DNA of 64,000 nt, taken from Shewanella surugensis (GTDB taxonomy: Bacteria > Pseudomonadota > Gammaproteobacteria > Enterobacterales > Shewanellaceae). Of the stretch, positions 8,996 to 17,276 are shown in pieces (the stretch's first letter is position 1; each line of letters opens with the position of its first letter). Below the pieces are notes generated by a model. It saw only the letters and a program-made list of their open reading frames with translations. It made no database searches and was not told the origin of the DNA. The stretch spans positions 62,001 through 126,000 of the forward strand of contig NZ_JAKIKS010000001.1 in assembly GCF_023284005.1 (NCBI RefSeq), given 5' to 3'. Position numbers and translations under genes: made by a program.

Positions 8996-11641
8996 TTACT
9001 TCTGAGCATTTAATGTTTTTTTCTTAGTAAATTTAGTCGGCTGAGTATTAGCAGGATCGTCTGGCCATAAATGCTTTGGGTAACGCCCTTTCATCTCTTT
9101 TTTGACCTCTACATAAGGTCCTTGCCAGAAACTCGCTAAATCTGCCGTTAACGCCAAAGGACGTCTTGCCGGTGATAGCAAGGCCATCGTCACTACCAGC
9201 TTGCCTTGAGCCAAACGTGGACTCTCTTTCATGCCTAACGCTTCTTGTAAACGAACACTTAAGGTCGCACGTCCAGTATCATCATAGTCAATACCCACCT
9301 GCGTGCCGGTTAACATGGGCCAGTGAGTGGGTAACAGCGTATCCAACCTTTGCTGTTGCTGCCATGAACAGCCATTCAATAGCAGCTGATAGCAATCAAG
9401 CTTCATTAATTGGCTTAAACTGCTTACATCGTTTAAGTAAGGTGCCAACCAAATCTCTAAGGTTTCTAACAAACGATGATCAGATATATCTGGCCAATCT
9501 TCGCTCGTATCCAGTATCATCGCCAGTTTCATGCGATATTGTAGCTGCCGCACCTTATCATTCATGTGCAACATTTGCAGCCCTTTGCTGCGAATTTGTA
9601 CTAACAATGTCTGTATGACTTGCGTACGTTCGGGCTTTGAACCAGCGGTTTTACTGAGTAAAATCTTATCGATATAGCGTCTATCTTCTGAATAGAAGCG
9701 GCCTTTTACTTCGTTCCATGCACAATAATTAATCGACGATACCAAAAAAGAAAGATCATGGCTTAATGCTATATCTGTCGTATTATGGTCTCCTTTACCC
9801 AATCGCTGCGTTAACAACGCCACAGGGAAAGGCGCCGCTAAATACACCCGCCCAGCCGTTTGCGCACCTTCTTGAAAGTCCGCAATCACTAACCAAGGCG
9901 ACTGGGTTAAAGGATCGTTATCGGGTAATTCCACCCCTGTGCCATTTGCCAGTTGGTAACCTTTATTGCCTCTGGCTTTTGCAATTCTGTCAGGATAAGC
10001 CAGCCCCAACAAGAAAGCCACACTGGATGGAGTGGCATGAACAATCACATTGTCTAAACTCACCGTCTTTACATTCAGTTTGCGCACAAACTGCTTGCTA
10101 AATTGCGCCGCCTCTCCCATTAATGCTGCTTTTAGATGATCCAATATATTGACACTCATGCCGACTCGCCCACGGGCACTCAGCACTCCAGCCAACACAC
10201 AGGCAAGACCCACTAACTCAGCATCACTATTTTTGAGTGCTAACGTCTTGGCTTTGAGCATCATATGAGCCAAGCGGGGATCGCAACCTAATTCATATGC
10301 GCTGCGCCCATGAGGAGTCATTTTATGGTCATTATCCACCAGCGCCAATTTTTGCAATAATTGCCATGCATAGGTTTCATTGCGCGAGCTAGGCACTGTG
10401 AGCATAGGTAATTCGTTCACCGCCTTGACGCCCCAATAGGCACAGTCGAAGACCAAATTTGTCAGCTCACTGTGTTCAATCTCTGCTAAATCCATTTTGG
10501 CCAAGCGGCCTTGCTCTTCTTGGCCCCAAAGACGCAATGCCAAGCCGTTGGATAACCGTCCCGCACGACCACTTCGCTGAGCACTCGAGGCTTGGCTAAT
10601 GCGCTTTAAACTGAGTTTACTCGTCCCCGTTTTAGGATTAAAAATGGCTTGTCGTTGATACCCTGAGTCCACCACCATGCCAATGCCTTCAATGGTTAAA
10701 CTCGACTCGGCCACATTGGTGGCTAATACGATTTTTCGCACGCCTTTCGCTGCTGGCGCAATCGCTTGATCTTGCGCTTTAGGCGGTAAACTGCCATATA
10801 AAGGGCAGATAACATATTGGCGATGATCGAGCCTCGCGTCGAGATAAGTCTGCAAACGCCTAATTTCATTTTGCCCCGGTAAAAAGGCCAGTAAGCTCTT
10901 ATCAGCTAACCCCTCAAAAGATGTCACTTGGGCTAAAAAGGCGTTGGATTTATGAGAAGGTAGCCTGTCAGGCGTACTCGCACTCGCCTCAAGCAAAGCC
11001 ACAATCGCGGCCCCCATGGGCTCAAGCCAAGGTTGTGAACGCTGTGAATTTGTCCCTATGATAGACTGATAAATCACCTCCACCGGAAAACTGCGGCCTT
11101 CACTCTTAAGCGAAATAGCCTCGGGCATCAAAGTGCTTAATGCCATTCCCGACAACGTTGCTGACATCGCCAGTATGGCCAAATCCTCTCGAAAAGACTG
11201 CTGCACCTCTAAGGCCAAGGCTAAGCCTAAATCAGTGGTGAGATGGCGCTCATGAATTTCATCAAAAATAATCATGCCGATCCCTGCTAATTCGGGATCT
11301 TGCTGGATCATGCGGGTTAAAATACCTTCGGTCACTACCTCAAGTTTCACTCGAGCGCTAGACTGCGCGTCCCCCCGCACCCGATAGCCCACTTCTTCCC
11401 CCAAGGCCTTACCATTGACCTGATAACGCTGAGCCGCGATATAGCGCGCCACACTTCTAGTGGCGACTCGTCTTGGCTCTAGCATGATAATTTTGCCCGT
11501 TATTTCAGGCCAATCAAGCATGGCTAACGGCAACGCGGTAGACTTACCCGCGCCCGTTGGGGCTTCAAGGATCACTTGGTTATGTTGGCTAAAAGCGGTG
11601 CGTAAATCGCTCAGTAAATCAAAAACAGGAAGTTGACTCAA
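8996..11641 (-). CDS. hrpB: ATP-dependent helicase HrpB
   Basis: 881 residues, a DEAH-box protein of the HrpB type. Visible motifs are Walker A APTGAGKSTALP with Lys33, the DEIH box at Asp127 (DEIHERHLTTDLG), SATLSG, and motif VI SAQRSGRAGRLSNG, followed by the HrpB-specific C-terminal domain. It is somewhat longer than the E. coli protein (about 810). HrpB is a predicted RNA helicase whose role is not well defined. Adjacency with mrcB is conserved in enterobacteria and supports the assignment. Confidence 0.93.
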   Translation of the reverse strand: MSQLPVFDLLSDLRTAFSQHNQVILEAPTGAGKSTALPLAMLDWPEITGKIIMLEPRRVATRSVARYIAAQRYQVNGKALGEEVGYRVRGDAQSSARVKLEVVTEGILTRMIQQDPELAGIGMIIFDEIHERHLTTDLGLALALEVQQSFREDLAILAMSATLSGMALSTLMPEAISLKSEGRSFPVEVIYQSIIGTNSQRSQPWLEPMGAAIVALLEASASTPDRLPSHKSNAFLAQVTSFEGLADKSLLAFLPGQNEIRRLQTYLDARLDHRQYVICPLYGSLPPKAQDQAIAPAAKGVRKIVLATNVAESSLTIEGIGMVVDSGYQRQAIFNPKTGTSKLSLKRISQASSAQRSGRAGRLSNGLALRLWGQEEQGRLAKMDLAEIEHSELTNLVFDCAYWGVKAVNELPMLTVPSSRNETYAWQLLQKLALVDNDHKMTPHGRSAYELGCDPRLAHMMLKAKTLALKNSDAELVGLACVLAGVLSARGRVGMSVNILDHLKAALMGEAAQFSKQFVRKLNVKTVSLDNVIVHATPSSVAFLLGLAYPDRIAKARGNKGYQLANGTGVELPDNDPLTQSPWLVIADFQEGAQTAGRVYLAAPFPVALLTQRLGKGDHNTTDIALSHDLSFLVSSINYCAWNEVKGRFYSEDRRYIDKILLSKTAGSKPERTQVIQTLLVQIRSKGLQMLHMNDKVRQLQYRMKLAMILDTSEDWPDISDHRLLETLEIWLAPYLNDVSSLSQLMKLDCYQLLLNGCSWQQQQRLDTLLPTHWPMLTGTQVGIDYDDTGRATLSVRLQEALGMKESPRLAQGKLVVTMALLSPARRPLALTADLASFWQGPYVEVKKEMKGRYPKHLWPDDPANTQPTKFTKKKTLNAQK

Positions 11642-11863
11642 AGCAGGCTCAAATAGATTAATCGATACAAAATAATGCTAAGCAGTGTACTCGTGTTCGA
11701 CACAAAATAAAAATGGCGCTATTTTCTACACTTGTCATTCTCAATTTATGCACGGTCAAAGTTGAAGAATACGCCAGCGCCATGAAGGTCGATATACAAG
11801 ACATCAGCGCCGAACAAAGCAAAAAATCGAAGAATTTATTACGCTAACCTTAGTGCAATAAAA
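11642..11863. other. Intergenic region with a possible decayed ORF
   Basis: Holds the hrpB promoter region. A + strand reading frame from ATG 11713 to TAA 11847 encodes 44 residues. Removing one A from a run of six would extend the similarity-looking stretch EEYASAMKVDIQDISAEQSKK into IEEFIT. It may be the tail of a lost gene. No ribosome binding site of note. Confidence 0.3.
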
Positions 11864-11897
11864 CAAAAAACCGACGTTGATGAGGCGTCGATTTTTG
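11864..11897 (-). terminator. Rho-independent terminator of the leftward operon
   Basis: On the minus strand a CGACG/CGTCG stem with a 9-nt loop is followed by GGTTTTTTG, just after the stop of the helix-turn-helix gene. Confidence 0.65.
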
Positions 11898-11927
11898 ATT
11901 ACATAAAGAGTGAACAGACAAACCACA

Positions 11928-12350
11928 TCAGGTTTTTAAAATCTGTTTCATCTCTAACAAGGCATCTGACATAAAGCTTAAGCTACCGTGATGTAACGCA
12001 TTTCCATCAGTCAATAGCAGTAACATATTGGTCACTGAGGTCACCTGATTAAGCTTAGTGCGTACTTTCTCATTCTCTTCTTGGCTCAGTTCAGGCATGA
12101 GCGCATTGTCTTCACAATCAGGATTAAAAGCAGGCTGATCATCACGGCCAATCATAAATTCCTCATTCGATGAGTCCTGTACTAAATAATGGCGACTGAT
12201 AAAGCCAAATAGCTTACATAACTTGCGTGTAGAAGGTTCGCTCGTACCCAATTGCCACTGGCTCACTTCCCCCTCTTTCACTTCCATTATTTTCGCTAGC
12301 TCAGCCACACTTAAATCAAAGCGCTTCGCAATACTCTTTAACTCTGTCAC
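11928..12350 (-). CDS. Helix-turn-helix (XRE-like) protein
   Basis: 140 residues. The N-terminal 50 form a Cro/CI-type helix-turn-helix (FDLSVAELAKIMEVKEGEVSQWQLGTSEPSTRKLCKLF). The C-terminal part is acidic and helical (LSQEENEKVRTKLNQVTSVTNMLLLL), perhaps for dimerisation. The start overlaps the upstream membrane-protein gene by 4 bp, which implies translational coupling. This suggests it acts with that protein, possibly as regulator of the operon. Target genes are unknown. Confidence 0.7.
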   Translation of the reverse strand: MTELKSIAKRFDLSVAELAKIMEVKEGEVSQWQLGTSEPSTRKLCKLFGFISRHYLVQDSSNEEFMIGRDDQPAFNPDCEDNALMPELSQEENEKVRTKLNQVTSVTNMLLLLTDGNALHHGSLSFMSDALLEMKQILKT

Positions 12351-13030
12351 AGCCTTACTCCCTTAATTCTTTGTTTTTGGCTCATCCCCGCCTTTACTGC
12401 AAAATAACTGATCATCACTAGCACTATCATCTCAGCGATATTAATCGGTAAACGTACATAACGATATAAATCATAAAAAAGCCTTGGTTCAAAACCAACA
12501 AAAACACTGCCCAGTAAATCATGACGAATAAGGTTTTCCATGCCCGTCATCAAATTGGTCAATACAAACAAGCCATACACGCCCAGCAATAAATATTCCT
12601 GAGCGAAACGCTGATAATGCACCTTTAGTTTTAAAACCTTAGCAATGGGGCCGCGATACCAAATCAAGGCCATCACCAACACGTCGTAGCCGATATAACT
12701 CAAATAAAAGGCCCAGCTAGGCACTTGAGTTAACAAATACTCATTTAACCACAGTACATCCACGAGTTTCATCACAGCGGGTATGGCAATTAAATAAGCC
12801 CAATTAGGAAAGCGTCGACACATAAGCACGCTCGCGAATAACGCCACTCCCAGACCTATGTTACCTAACCAGTAATACTCCTTAAATAAAACCCCAATCA
12901 CGATAGTTAACGCCAATACACCGCTCGCCACAAAGGCCCCTAACCATAACACTGGCTTTTTATTGGCAAAATAAATCACTCCTGAGCTGATCAAACCTAA
13001 ACCGACCAGCAAGACAACAAATACATCCAT
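12347..13030 (-). CDS. Polytopic inner-membrane protein of unknown function
   Basis: 227 residues with about seven hydrophobic segments (for example VFVVLLVGLGLISSGVIYF at the N-terminus and INIAEMIVLVMISYFAVKAG near the C-terminus). No transporter signature is recognised. It is the middle gene of a three-gene unit: 9 bp after the small PVPLGGGG-repeat protein and overlapping the helix-turn-helix gene by 4 bp. Confidence 0.7.
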   Translation of the reverse strand: MDVFVVLLVGLGLISSGVIYFANKKPVLWLGAFVASGVLALTIVIGVLFKEYYWLGNIGLGVALFASVLMCRRFPNWAYLIAIPAVMKLVDVLWLNEYLLTQVPSWAFYLSYIGYDVLVMALIWYRGPIAKVLKLKVHYQRFAQEYLLLGVYGLFVLTNLMTGMENLIRHDLLGSVFVGFEPRLFYDLYRYVRLPINIAEMIVLVMISYFAVKAGMSQKQRIKGVRL

Positions 13031-13039
13031 AATGACACC

Positions 13040-13360
13040 TTAACAAATAGATATAGTTAATAATTCAGGTTCACTAGTCCCCCCACCACCCAACGGCACT
13101 GGCGACAGCCAACCTTCACCCTCTAATAACGCAAATTTTACATTTTCACCTGATCCTGGTTGACCCCCACCACCCAACGGCACTGGAAAACTGACGCTCA
13201 TGGCACTCAATGCAATAGCATTAGGCTTAGTGGGAGAGTTCATTAATAAATACGTAGTATTAAGGGGTGTTACTGCCACATTGGATGTGGCGCTTATCGT
13301 AAGCACTTCAATAGCGGCGGGAACATTGGTATCGACAACGGGGGGCATATCCATGAACAT
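13040..13360 (-). CDS. Small protein with two PVPLGGGG repeats
   Basis: 106 residues starting at an ATG 7 nt after AAGGA, so it is likely translated. The first 60 residues are Thr/Ser/Asn/Ala-rich without a signal peptide. The second half holds two copies of PVPLGGGG 28 codons apart, encoded by a 22-bp identical DNA repeat at 13081-13102 and 13165-13186. The chain ends in Cys (TISIC). It is the first gene of the operon with the membrane protein and helix-turn-helix protein. Function unknown; composition is unlike its neighbours. Confidence 0.55.
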   Translation of the reverse strand: MFMDMPPVVDTNVPAAIEVLTISATSNVAVTPLNTTYLLMNSPTKPNAIALSAMSVSFPVPLGGGGQPGSGENVKFALLEGEGWLSPVPLGGGGTSEPELLTISIC

Positions 13361-13644
13361 AATTTTTCCTTGTTATTAACTGTTATTACTTTTTATAAAA
13401 GCGGAGGAGCATCCATAGCTCAATGAACAAAAACCCACTGAAGATCCATTCTGTGAACATTTTGTGACGGTCATATCAGTACAACATACGTTAACTAATT
13501 GATGGCTTAAGATGCTTTATCAAACATAAATTAATCATTATTCAACAAATAAATCAAGGCTAATCACTTAATCCCTATAAAAATAGCGGGCTTGAGTCAT
13601 TATGTGTACTTGAAATTGAATTCGGGGAAGGAAAACATAATGTT

Positions 13645-14541
13645 TTAATGCGCTTCGATAGCTTCGCGCATCTTCGCTAACATCCACTTGAGTACCGGAT
13701 CACGCTTTGAGCGTTGATGCCAAGCTTGGATCACTTCAAAGCTGGGCGGGTTTTCCTCTAAATGGATCACACTCACCTGCTCGTTTGGCAATAACCGAGC
13801 GGGGATAAACGCGACTCTGTCGGTGGCGCCGACGCAGGCTAGCACCGCAGAAAAGCTCGGCAAGGACATCACAATGTTGCGTTTTAAACCCCGCTTTGAA
13901 AACCATAAGTCATGGGAGCCTTTTAAATTAGCCCGTGAAGGAGACACGATAATTTGCGGTAATAATGCCAATTGCTTCAACGAAAGTGTTTTATTGGCTA
14001 AAGTTGAATTCGATGCACAAACACACACATGTCGTTCAGTAAACAAGGTTTCAGACAACAAGTTATTAGGGATGAACTCTGGAAAAGTCAACGCGAGATC
14101 AATGGCGCCTGACGCCATTAACGCTTCTAAATTATCTGACTCAAATTCTCTTACTATTATTTTTAATCTAGGGGCTAACAAGGCAATGTGACTCAATAGA
14201 TCGGGCAAAATCACCAGCATGGCATAATCACTGCTGCTAATGGTAAACACTTGATCGAGTTTGCTAGCATCAAATATTGCTTGTTCAAATAAGGCTTCCA
14301 CCTGCGATAAAATCTGCTGTATCGGCTCTGCCAGTGCCTCAGCCTTAACGGTGGGGATCACTCCATAACTGCTGCGAATAAAGAGTTCATCATTAAAAAT
14401 ATCGCGCATTTTTTTAAGTTGCTCACTCACGGCTTGTTGAGTCAAGCCCATTTTAGCAGCCACTTTAGAGACATTCTTTTGCACCAATAATGCCTCTAAT
14501 AACCTTAGTTGTTTCAACTCCAGCCTATTGATACCACTCAT
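13645..14541 (-). CDS. LysR-family transcriptional regulator
   Basis: 298 residues. The N-terminal winged helix-turn-helix is typical of LysR proteins (LKQLRLLEALLVQKNVSKVAAKMGLTQQAVSEQLKKMRDIFNDELF split over residues 7-52). A substrate-binding domain follows (residues about 90-290). It diverges from a row of oxidoreductase genes (decayed CmcJ-like gene, aldehyde dehydrogenase, Fe/2OG oxygenase), the usual position of a LysR activator relative to its targets. The inducer is unknown. Confidence 0.88.
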   Translation of the reverse strand: MSGINRLELKQLRLLEALLVQKNVSKVAAKMGLTQQAVSEQLKKMRDIFNDELFIRSSYGVIPTVKAEALAEPIQQILSQVEALFEQAIFDASKLDQVFTISSSDYAMLVILPDLLSHIALLAPRLKIIVREFESDNLEALMASGAIDLALTFPEFIPNNLLSETLFTERHVCVCASNSTLANKTLSLKQLALLPQIIVSPSRANLKGSHDLWFSKRGLKRNIVMSLPSFSAVLACVGATDRVAFIPARLLPNEQVSVIHLEENPPSFEVIQAWHQRSKRDPVLKWMLAKMREAIEAH

Positions 14542-14640
14542 ACTTGTACCCTAAACATTATTTATTTGTTTTATATTGTATCACCTATTGATTAAGCTGA
14601 CCCCATTCAACAAGTTTATACCTGATTAGGAGGCCAATAT

Positions 14641-14930
14641 GACCATGACAATAACGACATCACCTCCCCGTCAACAATATGCGCCGATATTAACTGCAGC
14701 CGATATCATTTACGCTGCAGCTAATCAAACATTTGTATTCACACCATGAAAATCACCGCTGGTATTACTACCCTAATATGACATCAGACGAAGCATTGAT
14801 TTTTAAAGTTTATGACAGTGATGATCATCAAGCGGTACCGGGAGTGCCTCACAGCTCTGTTCGGCTTTTAAACGCTAAACACAGCGAGCGAAACAGTATT
14901 GAATTTAGAAGCATACTCCTTTTTGATTAA
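14641..14930 (+). pseudogene. Remnant of a CmcJ/AsaB-like oxidoreductase gene
   Basis: An excellent AGGAGG site (14628-14634) precedes the ATG at 14641. The first frame reads about 36 residues, ending ...ADIIYAAANQTFVFTP and a TGA. From about 14730 a second frame reads HHENHRWYYYPNMTSDEALIFKVYDSDDHQ ... SIEFRSILLFD to the stop at 14930. The pattern HRWYYxPxMxxDEALxFKxYDS is what I recall from the C-terminal part of CmcJ/AsaB-type hydroxylases (about 270-300 residues). Most of the N-terminal and middle protein is therefore missing while the start signals remain, and the two halves are joined by a frameshift. Confidence 0.6.
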
Positions 14931-15013
14931 ACAGCCGATTGTCGATACACGTCCGCGACATTTTCAAAATGACGTTATTTTACACCCATATAGTTAATGA
15001 ATAGGTTAAACAA

Positions 15014-16357
15014 ATGACAGCACAATTATATTCATATAATCCCAGTAATGGTGAGCCCATCGGTTCAGTGACTATCACGCCCATAGCGGATATTCCAAGC
15101 CATGTCAGCGAGGCTAAACAGGCACAAAAAAAGTGGTCACTGCAGCCACTGCAAGAACGTGCTCGCATCGTCAGCCAAGCCTTTGCACAGGCTCAACCGC
15201 ATCAAAATCAACTCGCTCAGTTACTCAGCCGTGAGATGGGCAAAGATATTCGCCGCGCTAGTGGTGAAGTCATGGGCGCAATATACGTCGGGGAAGCTAT
15301 TTCTCAGGCCGCCGCTAATGCCTTGGAACCACGTAACATAGGACGCAATACCCATATTCACTATCAAGCACTGGGCGTCGCTGCGGTCATTTCGCCTTGG
15401 AATTATCCTCTGGCCATGGCGTGTAATTTATTGGTGCCCGCTCTCATTGCGGGTAATGCTGTCATTTTTAAGCCATCAGAAGAAACACCGCTGATCGCCC
15501 AAGCATTCATTGAATACATCAACGAGATTTTGCCCGAAAATCTGTTGCAAATTGTATTTGGTGATGCCCAGTTAGGCAAAGCCATCGTCGAAAGCCCTGT
15601 TAATTTGATTGCCTTTACCGGCTCAAAAGCCGCAGGGATTGACATCATGCAGCGCGGCGCTCAGTCACTAAAAAGATTAGTGATGGAGCTGGGCGGAAAC
15701 GATCCCATGATTGTCATGCATGATGCCGATCTCGATGCGGCGGCAGGCTTTGCGGTGGCCAGTAGCGTCGAAAATGCCGGGCAAATGTGTACCTCAACCG
15801 AACGTATTTACGTCGACCAACGGATCGCTAAACAATTTGAAGCCAAAGTCACTCAAATCGCCATGCGTTATCAAGTCGGGCCTTGGGATAAAATGGGCGT
15901 CAATATCGGCCCGCTGATAAACCTCAAGCAACATCAACAAGTGGTGACTCACCTTGAAGATGCCAAACAAAAAGGTGCTCGCTTCCTATTAGGTTCAACA
16001 GAGCAACAAGCCCCCTATATTCAACCTACCGTCATTGCAGACATTACAGCTGACATGCTGATAGAGCGAGAAGAGACCTTTGGTCCTGTGATTGCCATCG
16101 CCCAATTTAATGACATTGATGACGCAATCGCTCGTGCCAATGATTCTGAATTTGGCTTAGGCGCGGTTGTTTTTGGCGCACAAGGCGCCAATGACGTTGC
16201 CAACCAATTAGAAGCCGGCATGGTTGCCGTCAATAGTGGTGTGGGCGCTGGAGGCGACGCCCCATGGATTGGTGCCAAACAAAGTGGCTATGGTTTTCAT
16301 GGCTCGGCAGAGGGTCATAGACAGTTCGCCCAAGCCCAATTAATAACAGTCAGTTAA
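15014..16357 (+). CDS. NAD(P)-dependent aldehyde dehydrogenase (succinate-semialdehyde type)
   Basis: 447 residues, aldehyde dehydrogenase superfamily. The cofactor region has SPWNYP and KPSEETP. General base Glu225 lies in MELGGNDP and the nucleophile Cys259 in NAGQMCTSTER. FGPVIAI and GVGAGGDAPWIGAKQSGYG complete the fold. It is shorter than most family members (about 480) but all active-site residues are present. The nearest subgroup by eye is succinate-semialdehyde dehydrogenase; the real substrate is uncertain. It lies between a decayed oxygenase and a 2OG oxygenase, opposite a LysR regulator. Confidence 0.88.
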   Translation: MTAQLYSYNPSNGEPIGSVTITPIADIPSHVSEAKQAQKKWSLQPLQERARIVSQAFAQAQPHQNQLAQLLSREMGKDIRRASGEVMGAIYVGEAISQAAANALEPRNIGRNTHIHYQALGVAAVISPWNYPLAMACNLLVPALIAGNAVIFKPSEETPLIAQAFIEYINEILPENLLQIVFGDAQLGKAIVESPVNLIAFTGSKAAGIDIMQRGAQSLKRLVMELGGNDPMIVMHDADLDAAAGFAVASSVENAGQMCTSTERIYVDQRIAKQFEAKVTQIAMRYQVGPWDKMGVNIGPLINLKQHQQVVTHLEDAKQKGARFLLGSTEQQAPYIQPTVIADITADMLIEREETFGPVIAIAQFNDIDDAIARANDSEFGLGAVVFGAQGANDVANQLEAGMVAVNSGVGAGGDAPWIGAKQSGYGFHGSAEGHRQFAQAQLITVS

Positions 16358-16377
16358 TGACAGTCAATGAATGAATA

Positions 16378-16407
16378 AACCTGAACTCATTATTCCGAGT
16401 TCAGGTT
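16378..16407. other. Stem-loop between aldehyde dehydrogenase and oxygenase genes
   Basis: A perfect 11-bp inverted repeat AACCTGAACTC/GAGTTCAGGTT with an 8-nt loop. It is not followed by a T-run and sits just before the AGGAG of the next gene. It may be a processing, stability or attenuation element, or a weak terminator. Confidence 0.55.
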
Positions 16408-16423
16408 AGATTAGGAGCTTAGC

Positions 16424-17209
16424 ATGACAGCAGTCAACACCACCAAGCCAGAGCAGGCTTTTGTCGTCAAATATGAACCGGGGGCTGAAAATCCTTCTCT
16501 GCCCACTTGGGGCAACAGTGATAACGATCCTATTCAGCTAAGCGAACAGGACAACAAACCTGTTAAATTGGTCGAAAACATAGGAGTTCCCGGTGGCTTT
16601 CAATTATTGAATGTATTATCCAAAGCCGAGTGTCAGCGCCTCATCGATTATACTGAAGCCTTAGGTTACTTGCCCGATGCCGCGGTATCCTTACCCCGAG
16701 AAGTCAGACACAATCACAATGTCACTTGGGTTGTTGATGAAGCCACAGATCAGCTTATTTGGGATCGTGTCAGCACCCTCGTTGAACACGCTGCAACTCA
16801 TTATCAGGGCAAGAAACCACTGGGACTCAATGGGCGTTTTCGCTTTTATCGCTATAAGGAAGGGGATTTTTTCAAAACCCACATTGATGGATCTTGGCCC
16901 GGAAGCCGCGTCATTGATGACGAATTGGTGGCCAATGCTTACCCGGATCGCTGGAGCCAAATGACATTTCTGATCTTACTCAATGATGATTTTGAAGGCG
17001 GTGCAACGCAGTTTTGGATAGATAAAAATGATCCCAGCAAGCCGACTCGCGTGTTGGAGCAGGCAAATATTGTTGATATTCATACACCCGCTGGCGGAGT
17101 GCTGTGCTTTCCTCATGGTATGCATCCACTGCATTGCCTTCACAGCTCAGATAAAGTGACCAGAGGCAGCAAATATATTATCCGCACCGACATGTTATTT
17201 GAGATTTAA
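16424..17209 (+). CDS. 2-oxoglutarate/Fe(II)-dependent oxygenase, prolyl 4-hydroxylase-like
   Basis: 261 residues. The C-terminal double-stranded beta-helix has the iron ligands His153 and Asp155 (FFKTHIDGSW) and a distal His240 (CLHSSDKVTRG). Arg254 (YIIRTD) would bind the 2-oxoglutarate carboxylate. EGGATQFW is typical of prolyl 4-hydroxylase-like proteins. The first 60 residues are polar and probably flexible. The enzyme should hydroxylate a small molecule or protein using O2 and 2-oxoglutarate; the substrate is unknown. The start follows TTAGGAG. Confidence 0.85.
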   Translation: MTAVNTTKPEQAFVVKYEPGAENPSLPTWGNSDNDPIQLSEQDNKPVKLVENIGVPGGFQLLNVLSKAECQRLIDYTEALGYLPDAAVSLPREVRHNHNVTWVVDEATDQLIWDRVSTLVEHAATHYQGKKPLGLNGRFRFYRYKEGDFFKTHIDGSWPGSRVIDDELVANAYPDRWSQMTFLILLNDDFEGGATQFWIDKNDPSKPTRVLEQANIVDIHTPAGGVLCFPHGMHPLHCLHSSDKVTRGSKYIIRTDMLFEI

Positions 17210-17227
17210 GCCATTGAGTACATTAAA

Positions 17228-17258
17228 CAAGCCCTGTAAAGGTCAACCACAGGGCTTG
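17228..17258. terminator. Bidirectional hairpin terminator
   Basis: Perfect 10-bp inverted repeat CAAGCCCTGT/ACAGGGCTTG with an 11-nt loop, between the convergent oxygenase and RHS genes. Confidence 0.7.
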
Positions 17259-17276
17259 CCTTCATTTTAAATGATA

